Positions 1 through 10,743 of a stretch of DNA of 50,583 bases are shown here, piece after piece. Numbering within the stretch: position 1 is the stretch's first letter; every line of letters starts with the position of its first letter. This DNA comes from Mesostigma viride. Lineage: Eukaryota; Streptophyta; Mesostigmatophyceae; Mesostigmatales; Mesostigmataceae. The position numbers were made by a program, and so were the translations under genes. The notes below the pieces were generated by a model. It saw nothing but the letters and a program-made list of their open reading frames with translations. It did not search any database and was not told the DNA's origin. The stretch is from contig RPFO01000524.1 in the NCBI GenBank assembly GCA_009746045.1, positions 1-50,583 on the forward strand. The letters run 5' to 3'.

Positions 1-1015
1 GAGAGGAGAGGGAGAGGGAGAGGGAGAGGGAGAGGGAGAGGGAGAGGGAGAGGGAGAGGAGAGGGAGAGGGAGAGGAGAGGGAGAGGGAGAGGGGGGAGA
101 GGGAGAGGAGAGGGAGAGGGAGAGAGGGAGAGGGAGAGGAGAGGGAGAGGGAGGGGAGGGAGAGGGAGAGGGAGAGGAGAGGGAGAGGGAGAGGGAGAGA
201 GGGAGAGGGAGAGGGAGAGGGAGAGGGAGAGGGAGAGGGAGAGGGAGAGGAGAGGGAGAGGAGAGGGAGAGGGAGAGGGAGAGGGAGAGGGAGAGGGAGA
301 GGGAGAGGGAGAGGGAGAGGGAGAGGGAGAGGGAGAGGGAGAGGGAGAGGGAGGGAGAGAGGGAGAGGGAGAGGGGAGGGAGAGGGAGGAGAGGGAGAGG
401 GAGGGAGAGGGAGAGGAGAGGAGAGGGAGAGGGAAGAGGGAGAGGGAGAGGGAGAGGGAGAGGGAGAGAGGGAGAGGAGAGGAGAGGAGAGGGAGGAGAG
501 GGAGAGGGAGAGGAGAGGGAGAGGAGAGGGAGAGGAGAGGAGAGGGGAGGGAGAGGGAGAGGGGAGGGAGAGGGAGAGGGAGAGGAGAGGGAGAGGGAGG
601 GAGGGAGAGGGAGAGGGGGGGAGGGGGAGGGGAGGGGAGGGAGAGGGAGAGGAGAGGGAGAGGGGAGAGAGAGAGGGAGGGGAGGGAGAGGAGAGGGAGA
701 GGGAGAGGAGAGGGAGAGGGAGAGGGAGAGGGAGAGGGAGAGGGAGAGGGAGAGGGAGAGGGAGAGGGAGAGGGAGAGGGAGAGGGAGAGGAGAGGAGAG
801 GGAGAGGGAGAGGGAGAGGGAGAGGGAGAGGGAGGGGAGGGAGAGAGGAGAGGGAGAGGGAGAGGGAGAGGGAGGGAGGAGGGAGAGGGAGAGGGAGAGG
901 GAGAGGGAGAGGGAGAGGGAGAGGGAGAGGGAGGGAGAGGGAGAGGAGAGGGAGAGGGAGAGGGAGAGGGAGAGGGAGAGGGAGAGGGAGAGGGAGAGGG
1001 AGAGGGAGAGGGAGG
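1..1015. repeat. Purine microsatellite (GAGAGG)n / (GGGAGA)n
   Basis: The plus strand consists only of G and A, mostly in GAGAGG/GGGAGA hexamers with irregular G-runs. It has the strand asymmetry and mirror symmetry that can form triplex (H-DNA) or G-quadruplex structures. It has no coding character. Confidence 0.97.
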
Positions 1016-1294
1016 GAAGCGTAAGCGTAAGCGTAAGCGTAAGCGTAAGCGTAAGCGTAAGCGTAAGCGTAAGCGTAAGCGTAAGCGTAGCGTAAGCGTA
1101 AGCGTAAGCGTAAGCGTAAGCGTAAGCGTAAGCGTAAGCGTAAGCGTAAGCGTAAGCGTAAGCGTAAGCGTAAGCGTAAGCGTAAGCGTAAGCGTAAGCG
1201 TAAGCGTAAGCGTAAGCGTAAGCGTAAGCGTAAGCGTAAGCGTAAGCGTAACCGTAAGCGTAACCGTAACCGTAAGCGTAAGCGTAACCGTAAG
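1016..1294. repeat. Hexamer microsatellite (GTAAGC)n
   Basis: About 45 tandem GTAAGC units. One A is deleted near 1088, and GTAACC variants gather at the 3' edge. It lies between two purine-only tracts with abrupt borders. The unit does not match known telomere repeats such as TTTAGGG or TTAGGG. Confidence 0.97.
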
Positions 1295-2255
1295 AGGGAT
1301 GGAGGGATGGAGGAGGGAGGGAGGGAGGGAGGGAGGGAGGAGGGAGGAGGGAGGAGGAGGGGGAGGGAGGGAGGGAGGGAGGGAGGGAGGGAGGGAGGAG
1401 GGAGGGAGGGAGGGAGGGAGGGAGGGAGGGAGGGAGGGAGGGAGGGAGGGAGGGAGGGAGGGAGAGGGAGGAGGAGGGAGGGAGGAGGGAGGGAGGGAGG
1501 GGAGGGGAGGGAGGGAGGGAGAGGGAGAGGAGAGGGAGAGGGAGAGGGAGAGGGAGAGGGAGAGGGAGAGGAGAGGGAGGGAGAGGGAGAGGAGAGGGAG
1601 AGGGAGAGGGAGAGGAGAGGGAGAGGGAGAGGGAGAGGGAGAGGGAGAGGGAGAGGGAGAGGGAGAGAGAGGGAGGGGAGAGGAGAGGGAGAGGGAGAGG
1701 GAGAGGGAGAGGGAGAGGGAGAGGGGGGGGAGGGGAGGGGGAGGGGAGGGGAGGGGGGGGGAGGGAGGGGAGGGGAGGGGGAGGGGGAGGGGGAGGGAGG
1801 GGAGGGGGAGGGGAGGGGAGGGGGAGGGGGAGGGGAGGGGAGGGGGGGGAGGGGGAGGAGGGAGGGAGGGGGGGGGGAGGGGGAGGGGGAGGGAGGGGAG
1901 GGGAGGGGGAGGGGGAGGGGAGGGGAGGGAGGGGGAGGGGAGGGGGAGGAGAGGGAGAGGGAGAGGGAGAGGGAGAGGGAGAGGGAGAGGGAGGAGGGAG
2001 GGAGGAGGGAGGGAGGGAGGGAGGGAGGGAGGGAGGGAGGGAGGAGGGAGGGAGGGAGGGAGGGAGAGGGAGGGAGGGAGGGAGGGAGGGAGGAGGGAGG
2101 GAGGGAGGGAGGGAGGGAGAGGGAGGGAGGGAGGGAGGGAGGGAGGGAGGGAGGGAGGGAGGGAGGGAGGGAGGGAGAGGGAGGGAGGGAGGGAGGGAGG
2201 GAGGGAGGGAGAGGGAGGGAGGGAGGGAGGGAGGGAGGGAGGGAGGGAGGGAGGG
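1295..2255. repeat. Purine microsatellite (GGGA)n with GGGAGA and G-run blocks
   Basis: Apart from two T residues at the very start the strand is purine-only to 2255. The middle part (about 1725-1950) carries long G-runs. The open frames across it encode only Gly/Arg/Glu and are a by-product of the repeat. Confidence 0.96.
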
Positions 2256-3011
2256 TTTAGCCACATCGTGTTTTGTTCTTGGATTGATGACGCACCGCAC
2301 GCAACGCAATCCTCGTGACCTGCACCCGCAGGCGAAAAGAACGAACCACAATGATAGCATGGTTGTGAGTGACAATTGACGACATCACGCTACAAGGAGC
2401 ATGACGCAAAAGGGATTAAAAATCGGCATGAAAAACCTGGTGAAAAATAAGAGGGAGAGGGGGGGAGAGGGAGAGGGAGAGAGAGTCGTCGTTCAGGAAG
2501 CCGGCATGACGCAAAATGGGATGAATACTCAACATGACAGGTGAAAAAAAATTAGGAAAACCACGTACATAAAATCCCGCAACTCACTCTTGTTGTTGAT
2601 GTGCAGGGTTTGTTGTTGTTTAGGCCCGTTGTTCTTGATTTAATGATGAGCATGCACGTGCTGCTCGTACGCACTCCTCGTGACCTGCATGCACCCGCAG
2701 GCGAAAATAACGAACCACAATGATAGTATTGTTGTGAGTGACAATTGACGACATCACGCTACGAGCATGACGCAAAAGGGATTTAAAATCGGCATGAAAA
2801 ACCTGGTGAAAAATAAGAGGGAGGGGGGGGGAGAGGGAGAGGGAGAGAGAGTCGTCGTTCAGGAAGCCGTCATGACGCAAAATGGGATGAATACTCAACA
2901 TGCCAGGTGAAAAAAAATTAGGAAAACCACGTACGTAAAATCCCGCAACTCACTCTTGTTGTTGCGGTGCAGGGTTTAGGGTTGTTTGTTTAGGCCCGTT
3001 GTTCTTGATTT
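2256..3011. repeat. Two-copy ~370-bp tandem repeat with a third partial copy
   Basis: The segment around 2307-2640 recurs around 2673-3011. Shared landmarks are CTCGTGACCTGCA, GACAATTGACGACATCACGC, a short internal GGGAGA tract, GTCGTCGTTCAGGAAGCCG and a closing GGCCCGTTGTTCTTGATT. A third copy starts after 3011 (GCTGCTCGTACGCA, then CACCCGCAGGCGAAAA) and soon diverges. No gene is seen. Confidence 0.85.
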
Positions 3012-3183
3012 CCAAAGAAGAAAGCCGTGAAGCTGCTCGTACGCATTATGGGGGCTGCACCCGCAGGCGAAAAAGAACGTCTACCACAGTCGGTCACTGG
3101 ACGTGCGGTGGCGGGCGTGGTGGGCGCATCCGGCGGTGCGCGCCTGCAAAACACCGCATCAATTACCTGGGCGGGCAGGGTGC

Positions 3184-3932
3184 GCACCTTCCAAAGTCCC
3201 TGGTGTGTGTCAGTGCAGCGTCGACATGGCATGCGTGGAGGATATTTGCGTACGTACGACGAATCATGTGAAACGACTGGTCCAACCTGAAAAATTTTAA
3301 ATTTTTGCCGTGTCCAGTAACGGTCCTAGGTTGCACCCGCGGGCCGTTCCGACAGCTGTACAGAAAAGATCACAAAGATACGCCGCGCAACGACGCCTGT
3401 GCCCGGCAAATCATTTGTGAGCCCGGAACTGAACAGTCACTGCAAATGTCGAGTATTTATTGCTCCACCCCACAAAAAAGCGTTCCGGACCTGTTCGAAG
3501 CGAAGAGCACTGACAGGGATCGGACCCGAGCCAGATTTGTGTGCGGACCATGATGGCTGGCCTCCCTCACTCCGCAACATGACTCTGGACCCAGGTTCGA
3601 ATCCTGTCAGTGCTATTCGCTTCGAACAGTTCCGGAACGCTTTTTTGGGGGGGTGGAGCAATAGATTTTCGACGTTTGTAGTGACTGTTCAGTTCCCGAC
3701 TCACATTTGCCGGGCACTGGCGTCATTCCGCGGCGTATCTTTCTGATCTATTCTGTACAGCTGCCGGAACGGCCCGCGGGTGCAACCTAGGACCGTTACT
3801 GGACACGGCAAAAATTCAAAATTTTTCAGGTTGGACCAGTCGTTTCACATGATTCGTCGTACGTACGCAAATATCCTCCACGCATGCCATGTCGACGCTG
3901 CACTGACACACACCAGGGACTTTGGAAGGTGC
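3184..3932. repeat. Large inverted repeat (~360-bp arms, ~22-bp centre)
   Basis: The sequence from 3184 inward is found again as its reverse complement ending at 3932. Both arms contain GCACCTTCCAAAGTCCCTGG, the TACGTACGACGAATCATGTG block, CCGCGGGCCGTTCC and the CTGACAG/CTGTCAG inner segment. The arms differ at scattered positions, increasingly toward the centre near 3549-3570. It could be a foldback element or an inverted duplication. ORFs across it look like shadows of the repeat. Confidence 0.85.
3594..3604 (+). promoter_or_regulatory. Perfect RNA polymerase III B-box-like motif (tRNA T-arm)
   Basis: GGTTCGAATCC matches the B-box/T-arm consensus and is flanked by CCCA and TG, as in a tRNA T-stem. 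A diverged version, GGTCCGATCCC, lies on the minus strand of the left arm near 3516-3526. No complete cloverleaf or clear A-box was found, so this is tRNA-like debris or a SINE-type remnant, not a tRNA gene. Confidence 0.4.
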
Positions 3933-5979
3933 CGTAAGAATTGTCTTGCGAAATGAAAGCTTAGCCGTATGCACTGTTCTGAAAAAATCTGATTTGTAAA
4001 AATGGAGAAAAAAAAAAAAAAGGGAAAAAAACTAAAAAAAAAGAACCCTGAAAACTGACATGCCGCAAAAAGGATTCGACACGGCGACTGCCGGTCTCAT
4101 CCAGGTATTGGAGTAGGGTGTAGATCCCCACCGGGGGTGTAGATCCCCCTGCTATTCGCTCGAACAGTTCTGGATGTACCATCCTACATGCTATTGTACA
4201 ATATATAGTGGTAACGGAGAATAAAAAATGAAGAGACGACAAAAATGCCTTTGCACCAATAGGAGTCGACACTGCGTGTTCAGACTCCAAGTATTCGGGC
4301 ACCCACACCTGCCGGGGGAGTACATTGTAATGCTATTCACTAGAACAGTTCCGGATGTAGCGTTAGTGATGATGTTGTACAATATATTCCAATCACGTTT
4401 GTCAGAGTGTGCGTTTTTCCGACATGTAGGGCAGGTTGTACAACATTCTGTGCGCCAACCATGTGTACTACATGTATCGATTAGTATCACTACATGTATA
4501 TTCCATCATGATCGCAGGATTAGTAACTACTGGGCTACATGTTAGTGTACCCTTACTAGGCTACTATGTAGAACCTTCAGAACCTGATTCTACCTTCCAA
4601 AATTCTAATTATGCGCCATGGATCAGTTCTGAAATGTAGAACGAGCCCTACGTGGAGGGCATGACATCAGTCCAGCTGGCACCGCCGCGCACCATGACCG
4701 AGGGAACACGCCGTCACGTGCATGTAATGCAATGTTTGGAGACGACGGGCATGCATGCATGGTTAAATGCGCGCCACTGCACATAGCGGACGTGGTAGGA
4801 TCGTGGGTGGCGCATGCAGTTTACGTTTGCGGGCGAATTATCGCTGGCGAAACTCGGGAAATAGATTTTATATCGCCTATAGATTATGCACATCGCCCAT
4901 TTTTTGCTCGCGGGGATGCGTTTTATTATAATTATGATGTCGGCATGCACAGGTCTGCTCAACAGCTATCTGCTGCAGGGAAAAAACGCAATCTGGCAGG
5001 TCGCCGGACTTGCTTTCCGGCGCAAGTCAAGGGGTTTATCGGTTTCTTTCTACCATTTTTCATGCGTGGTCTGTAGCCAGATTAAATTCAGTGGCAGTAC
5101 AGATTTGACGATATCGACCCCGGCCCTCTATCCTCATATGATCATGGTTTGGGCCGCACAGACGTATCCGCCATGTTTGCGGGTACCGCCTGGGCCAAGG
5201 TGATGCCATCCGTGCCAGGTAAGGCTTCCCTATCGTTGCCTCTTGACATTGCTCCGATGATCTTCGTTTCTTGAAGTTTTTACAGATGAGTTTAATTAAG
5301 CTGGTGAGGCTTCTTAATCTGTTAATTCGTCGAGTCTTGAAACAGTTTCTATACGGTTGCCCACAGGTTCATGGGACGTCACTAGTTTCCCTCGTGCTAA
5401 ATAATAATATATGCCTAGTTTGCATGTTACCTTGGAGTAAGTTATGTACGCTGATGGCAAAATATTATGAGGCGGTGCGTGGTAGACATTGGTCATAGGT
5501 TCCAATGTCGTTTAGCAATTTAACTTTTTCTATTGTATGAATGCTTACATCGAGACGTGCCCACATGGATAACTTGGATACATGGATGTTAGCTTGGCTT
5601 CGATATTGGACTTTAATTTTGTGCATGTGACATGAAACTTTGTGTGCTTGCAGAATTAACACTGAACACCGAGGTTGAATTCGACCACGTGCTCATCAAC
5701 GACAGCGACCATAGTCAAGAGTTCTCTCCTTGATACATACTCAAAACGTTGAAGGGTTGTGCATCCATGGCCCCATGAATCAACCAACATGGTTGTCCAC
5801 TCATGAATGTATTGCTTGTTTAGTTTAGTACTAAATGTTTAACTAGAACAATGCTATTATGGAATAATTATAAGTGCAAATCAAGCATGCCATCCATTCA
5901 TGTGAGTAAACATAAATGGCTGAATATGGTCATGTAAATGTTCAACCCTTTTTACATGCCCATATTTTTCTAACACGCA
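3933..5979. other. Stretch without a recognisable gene
   Basis: The ORFs here are short, overlap on both strands and match nothing I recognise. A ~28-bp motif related to TGCTATTCGCTCGAACAGTT occurs near 4139 and again near 4331, each followed within ~60 bp by GTACAATATAT. A relative lies in the right arm of the inverted repeat near 3609. The rest is plain AT-leaning sequence. Confidence 0.5.
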
Positions 5980-6001
5980 CTAGGATTTGATTAAATCCTA
6001 G
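5980..6001. repeat. Short perfect hairpin at the satellite edge
   Basis: CTAGGATTT and AAATCCTAG form a 9-bp perfect stem around a GATT loop, about 35 bp before the satellite array begins. There is no T-run to suggest a terminator. Confidence 0.6.
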
Positions 6002-6034
6002 CCACTCGTTCGTAAAACGAACAATGCTAATTCG

Positions 6035-7750
6035 CCGAGGGTATCCTGCATGTACATCCATTGCCCCACCATGATGACACCAAGGGAGGCTGATCATGAA
6101 TCCTCATCATTGACTACTTTATGACAATGATCCATGTAGGTATGCCAGCCATGATGACAACAAGAATGTCTGAATCCTCATCATGAATTTACTATTCTTT
6201 GACATCCATATACGTAGGCCAGCCATGATGACCCCAATGGAGCCTGAATCCTCATCATTTACTATTCCTTGACATCCATGTACGTAGGCCAGCCATGATG
6301 ACCCCAATGGAGCCTGAATCCTCATCATTTACTATTCCTTGACATCAATGTACGTAGGCCAGCCATGATGACCCCAATGGAGCCTGAATCCTCATCATTT
6401 ACTATTCCTTGACATCCATGTACATAGGCCAGCCATGATGACCCCAATGGAGCCTGAATCCTCATCATTTACTATTCCTTGACATCCATGTACGTAGGCC
6501 AGCCATGATGACACCATGGGAGCCTAAATCCTCATCATTAATTACATAAATGCCATCCATGTACGTAGACGGGCCACGATGACACCATGGGAGCCTGAAT
6601 CCTCATCATTAATTACATACATGCCATCCATGTACGTAGACGGGCCATGATGACACCATGGGAGCCTGAATCCTCATCATTTACTATTCCTTGACATCCA
6701 TGTACGTAGGCCAGCCATCCATGGAGACACCATGGGAGCCTGAATCCTCATCATTTACTATTCCTTGACCTCCATGTACGTAGACGGGCCATGATGACAC
6801 CATGGGAGCCTGAATCCTCATCATTAATTACATAAATGCCATTCATGTACCTACACGGGCAATGATGACACCATGGGAGCCTGAATCCTCATCATTAATT
6901 ACATAAATGTCATGATTCCATGTACGTAGACGGGCCATGATGACCCCATGGGAGCCTGAATCCTCATCATTTAATACATACATGCCATCCATGTACGTAG
7001 ACGGGCCATGATGACACCATGGGAGCCTGAATCCTCATCATTATATACTAAATAAATGCCATCCATGTACGTACACGGGCAATGATGACACCATGGGAGC
7101 CTGAATCCTCATCATTAATTACATAAATGCCATTCATGTACGTAGACAAGCCATGATGACACCATGGGAGCCTGAATCCTCATCATTAATTACATACATG
7201 CCATCCATGTACGTAGGCCAGCCATGGAGACACCATGGGAGCCTGAATCCTCCTCATTAATTACATAAATGCCAACCATGTACGTAGACGGGCGATGATG
7301 ACACCATGGGAGCCTGAATCCTCATCATTAAATACATAAATGCCATCCATGTACGTAGGCCAGCCATGGAGACACCATGGGAGCCTGAATCCTCATCATT
7401 TACTATTCCTTGACATCCATGTACGTAGACGGGCCATGATGACACCATGGGAGCCTGAATCCTCATCATTAATTACATAAATGCCATTCATGTACGTACA
7501 CGGGCAATGATGACACCATGGGAGCCTGAATCCTCATCATTAAATACATAAATGCCATCCAGGTACGTAGACGGGCCATGATGACCCCATGGGAGCCTAA
7601 ATCCTCATCATTAATTACAAAAATGCCATCCATGTACGTAGACGGGCCATGATGACACCATGGGAGCCTGAATCCTCATCATTAATTAAATAAATGCCAA
7701 CCATGTACGTAGACAAGCCATGATGACACCATGGGAGCCTGAATCCTCAT
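6035..7750 (-). repeat. ~71-bp satellite array, left block, minus orientation
   Basis: About 24 tandem monomers. Read on the minus strand each starts near GATGAGGATTCAGGCTCCCA and continues through GTCATCATGG, a variable CCCGTCTAC/TGGCCTAC segment and TACGTACATGG. It then ends either in GGCATTTATGTAATTAAT (71 bp) or in TGTCAAGGAATAGTAAAT (70 bp). The apparent ORFs are repeat artefacts. The block is cut at 7750 by the 7751-13166 insertion and resumes in the same phase at 13167. Confidence 0.97.
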
Positions 7751-8591
7751 GTCGCGTACTGAGTCGTGCCAAACTCCCTGCACTGACAGTAGCCCACGAC
7801 CTCGTTGGCCCTCATGAGGTATGGCTGCATGGGCCGGTGATCGATGGGCCACATGCTAGCCTTACCCCACTAGTGCTGCCCACTTGTCTAGGTGGCATGT
7901 CACACTACATGATTACTGCTGATAGTGGATGCATTCCAAGTAGCGGTAATGACCAGTCCAGGATGATATGGCACGCAAACGCGACAGCTGTCGCGTCCGT
8001 GATCTATCACGTCCGCAATTCAGATTTTAGCTACCATGGTACGAGTAGCTACCAGATTTTAGCGTAATTCTGACGTCCGCAGCCTTGTGCGGGTTGCTAT
8101 ACCGCGGCCCGGTACTGACGCCGCGGATCTCAGTTGTGGCTTACGCGCCAAGTCCGCTGAATTTGCTGACGGAACTTTTGGGCGGACCTGAATTTCACTG
8201 ACATTCGTCACAAGGGCAGTTTGCCGAATGCTGGTACACAGCAAGCCGGCGAGGCACTGAGCAGATGTGCAATTTCAGGATTTCAACGTGGGACACCAGA
8301 CACAAATGCAAGGAAACCCCAGGCGGTGCCTGGCATAGCCGATATTAGATTTGCCCTTGCATGTATATTTGTGTTCGCTTGACAGATAAAGCTTGAAGTT
8401 TAGCTTGTCGGAAATTAGACAATGTTATGATTGGCTGATGTCTAAAGTGGCGCTAGTGGCGCCAGCCGCCAGGCTTGAGCTTTGAGCAGTATAGAAGGAT
8501 GAGCAACAAACCATGGTGGTCGTTGTTCGTCCGTTTAAAATGAGAATGAAAGGTGCGGTCCTTTATGGCACCGCCACCTTCATGACAGGCA
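7751..8591. other. Non-coding left part of the 5.4-kb insertion
   Basis: Probable LTR remnant or leader. It has no ORF I would defend. It contains the 18-bp palindrome at 7979-7996 and a short direct repeat of the GATTTTAGC type near 8025-8065. Confidence 0.5.
7979..7996. repeat. 18-bp perfect palindrome made of two element-end sequences
   Basis: ACGCGACAGCTGTCGCGT is its own reverse complement. Its right half repeats the first eight bases of the insertion (TGTCGCGT) and its left half the inverse, so it looks like two element ends facing across a 2-bp GC spacer. Confidence 0.7.
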
Positions 8592-9459
8592 GTGGATGGA
8601 GTGATTGATGCTCCCTTGTTTTCTGCCAGGCAAGTGATTGATGGCTGCGGGCAGCGGGGCATCACGTTGGTGCACCAAGCAGCTGCGGCACTGCAGCGGT
8701 GCGCCGACAGCCTAGACGCACGCACATTGCCGGTGGCGGAAACTGCGCGGCGGGTCACCATGCCAGTTATGCCGGCAACCCCGGCAGACGTCCCAGCACC
8801 AACCATGCCCCGGGAAGCAACCCGCGAGGAGCGGATGTCACGGGTGCCGAGGACAGTCACGGTGGCAAAGCACCCTGATGGGTCCCCGGCTATCGCTTTC
8901 CAGGCAATCAGCGAGGACGGCACTTGTTGGGGCCCTATGGTGTGCCCCAGCGCAAAGTCCGTCACCAAGCTGGATGGCGGAGCCGGGCCGCTCGTGATCA
9001 CCATGGAGCTGGCCAAGATGTGTGGTGCGACCCGTGAGAACGGCGGGCTCATAGACAGCACCGTTCTCGTGGAGGGATGGAAAGGGCCAGCGGCGCGACC
9101 CGATGCAATGACTTCCATGCTGATCAACGTCATCCTCAACCCCACGGACCCAAAGCGGATGGCCTGCGTGGCTGTGCCGGCCTTGGTGGTCGACAGGTGT
9201 GGGTATGCAGCCCTTATCGGGATGGACGTCATGTATCGCCTCGGGCTCATAATTGACCCTTGGCTGGAGGTTGCGACCTACCGCCGTGATTGGCAGGGGG
9301 AGGGGAAGCAAAAGGCGCTTCTTCCCATTCAGTGCAGCAGCGACCCGGAGCCTAACCCGCAGGGGGTGGTGTCGCTAGACGCGTGTGTGGCTGCAGTGGT
9401 GTCGCCCGCCAGCATAGAGGTGGAGCCAGGGCCGGATGCGGCTGAGAACTGGGGGGGGG
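8592..9459 (+). CDS. Retropepsin-like aspartic protease region of a gypsy-type polyprotein (broken downstream)
   Basis: This is the first part of a polyprotein. A Pro/Ala-rich linker (about residues 40-85) precedes a retropepsin-like domain. KLDGGAG, about residues 130-136, is in the position of the usual D-T/S-G-A, so the catalytic Asp is kept but Thr is replaced by Gly. The C-terminal half contains AALIGMDVMYRLGLIID, which corresponds to the hydrophobic-ILG(x)D(x)L segment of retroviral-type proteases. The frame is lost at a nine-G run (9451-9459), after which the +2 frame continues to the methyltransferase. The ATG at 8592 is only the first Met of the frame, and the true gag-pol start is probably missing. 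Protease assignment is by motif only. Confidence 0.6.
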
Positions 9460-10743
9460 CGTGTGGCCGGACGCGCAAGCGGTGCACATGGCGCAAGCGG
9501 CTAGCGACAAGCGCGCGCGCGATAGGCACCGGTGTGTGCTGCCTGCGGCGTTGCCAGCGCGGGATGCGCAGAGGCAAAGTTGGCTTGCCCAGGTTGCGCC
9601 CCTGCCACGCCTGCGCGATGTGCGCGCACGGGTGATGGCGGCATGTCAGGCACTGCCCAAGGGTGCTGGGGGGAAGCGGCGCCAGCCGGGTGCCATCACG
9701 CCGTACCCCGGCTTTAGCGCAGAGGTGCTGGAACGCATCCCGGACTTCGGGCGTGCCACCGTCGTGCTGGAGCTGTTCGCAGGTATGGGTGGCGGCATAG
9801 CCGGTTTCCTGAGCAGCGGGGGGTATGCAGCAAGCTCATTGCGGTGGAGGCATCGCTCACAGCCAGGGCGGCATATTTGCACCACTGCGCTATCTTGTCG
9901 CAAGCATACCCAGCACAATTTCCTCCATCCGCCTGGGCTGATGTCTTCGGCGAGGGCACTCATGACGTGCGCTTCCTTGGGCAGCAGCAGCTGCGCCGCC
10001 TCATCTCACAACATGGCGAGGTAGGGTTGGTCATTGCTGGCTGGGAGTGCCAAGGCATGAGCCAGGCTGGGCATGGCCGGGGCCTTGCCGACAGCAGGAG
10101 CGGCCTATTTTGGGACATGCTGCGCATTGTGGGCGAGCTCCAGCAGCTGCAGCAGGTGCCACCCGCCTACTTATTTGAAAACGTAGTGGCGGTGGACAGT
10201 CCCAGCCCCACTGTTCGGGAGGATTGGGGCACCATTGTGGGTATTTTGGGGGAACCCGTGGTGTCGGACAATGCCGGGCTGGGAGGGAATACCCATCGGC
10301 TGCGCGCGTTCTGGACCAACATCGCTGGCCAAGGTTCTACGCAGGCGGTGATGCAGCATGTCGCTAGCCACATTGAGCTGCCACCGGTCGATGTCGTGTT
10401 GCCCAGTCAACTCACGGCGCAGTATGTGGAGCACGATGATCAGGCACCCTACGCGCCCGTCAACAAGGCAGGCGCCCCCATGCGAGCACTGCCCACCCTT
10501 GTCAGTTACCAAGGGTCCCAGGCTTATCGTGACCGGGGCAAGGGGCTTGTGTGGGAGCGTGCCACAGGTCTCTTGGTTCAGCCACCCGCGGGGTTTCGTG
10601 AACTAAGCATGGGCTTTGCCGAAGGTGCATCCGCCGCCCCAGGGCTCCTGGAGGTGGAGCGATGGTCGCTCATTGGCCAGGCCATGTCAGCCTGGCAGGT
10701 GGGGTACACCTTGCTAGCAGCGCAAGGTGTGCGGAGGGTGTAG
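9460..10743 (+). CDS. C5 cytosine DNA methyltransferase domain, DNMT3-like, in a retroelement polyprotein (one frameshift)
   Basis: Nearly all diagnostic C5-methyltransferase motifs are present in order. Motif I is LELFAGMGGG (about 9765-9800). Motif II is IAVEAS just after a frameshift at the six-G run 9818-9823. Motif IV is AGWECQGMSQAG with the catalytic Cys codon at 10048-10050. Motif VI is YLFENVVAVDS (ENV near 10177-10185). A motif-VIII-like HRLRAFWTN follows, then a presumed target-recognition stretch, motif IX FRELSMGF and motif X SLIGQAMSAWQ. The FENVVA and HRxRxFW features resemble DNMT3. Motif IV has Glu where almost all family members have Pro (PCQ/PCN). The enzyme would transfer methyl from S-adenosylmethionine to cytosine C5. 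It follows the protease and ends at a UAG (10741-10743) with the same frame open beyond. Confidence 0.85.

Noticed and set aside
1299-2318. Long ORFs rich in Gly, Arg and Glu
   Set aside because: They are translations of a purine microsatellite, open in more than one frame, with no domain.
2256-3000. Telomere-like GGGTTTAGGG near 2971
   Set aside because: A single 10-bp match inside a tandem repeat, with no array.
3580-3620. Complete tRNA gene
   Set aside because: Only the T-arm is convincing. No D-arm, anticodon stem or matching acceptor ends were found.
8453-9311. Minus-strand ORFs opposite the protease/methyltransferase
   Set aside because: Shadow frames of a GC-rich gene. The plus-strand translation carries the recognisable motifs.
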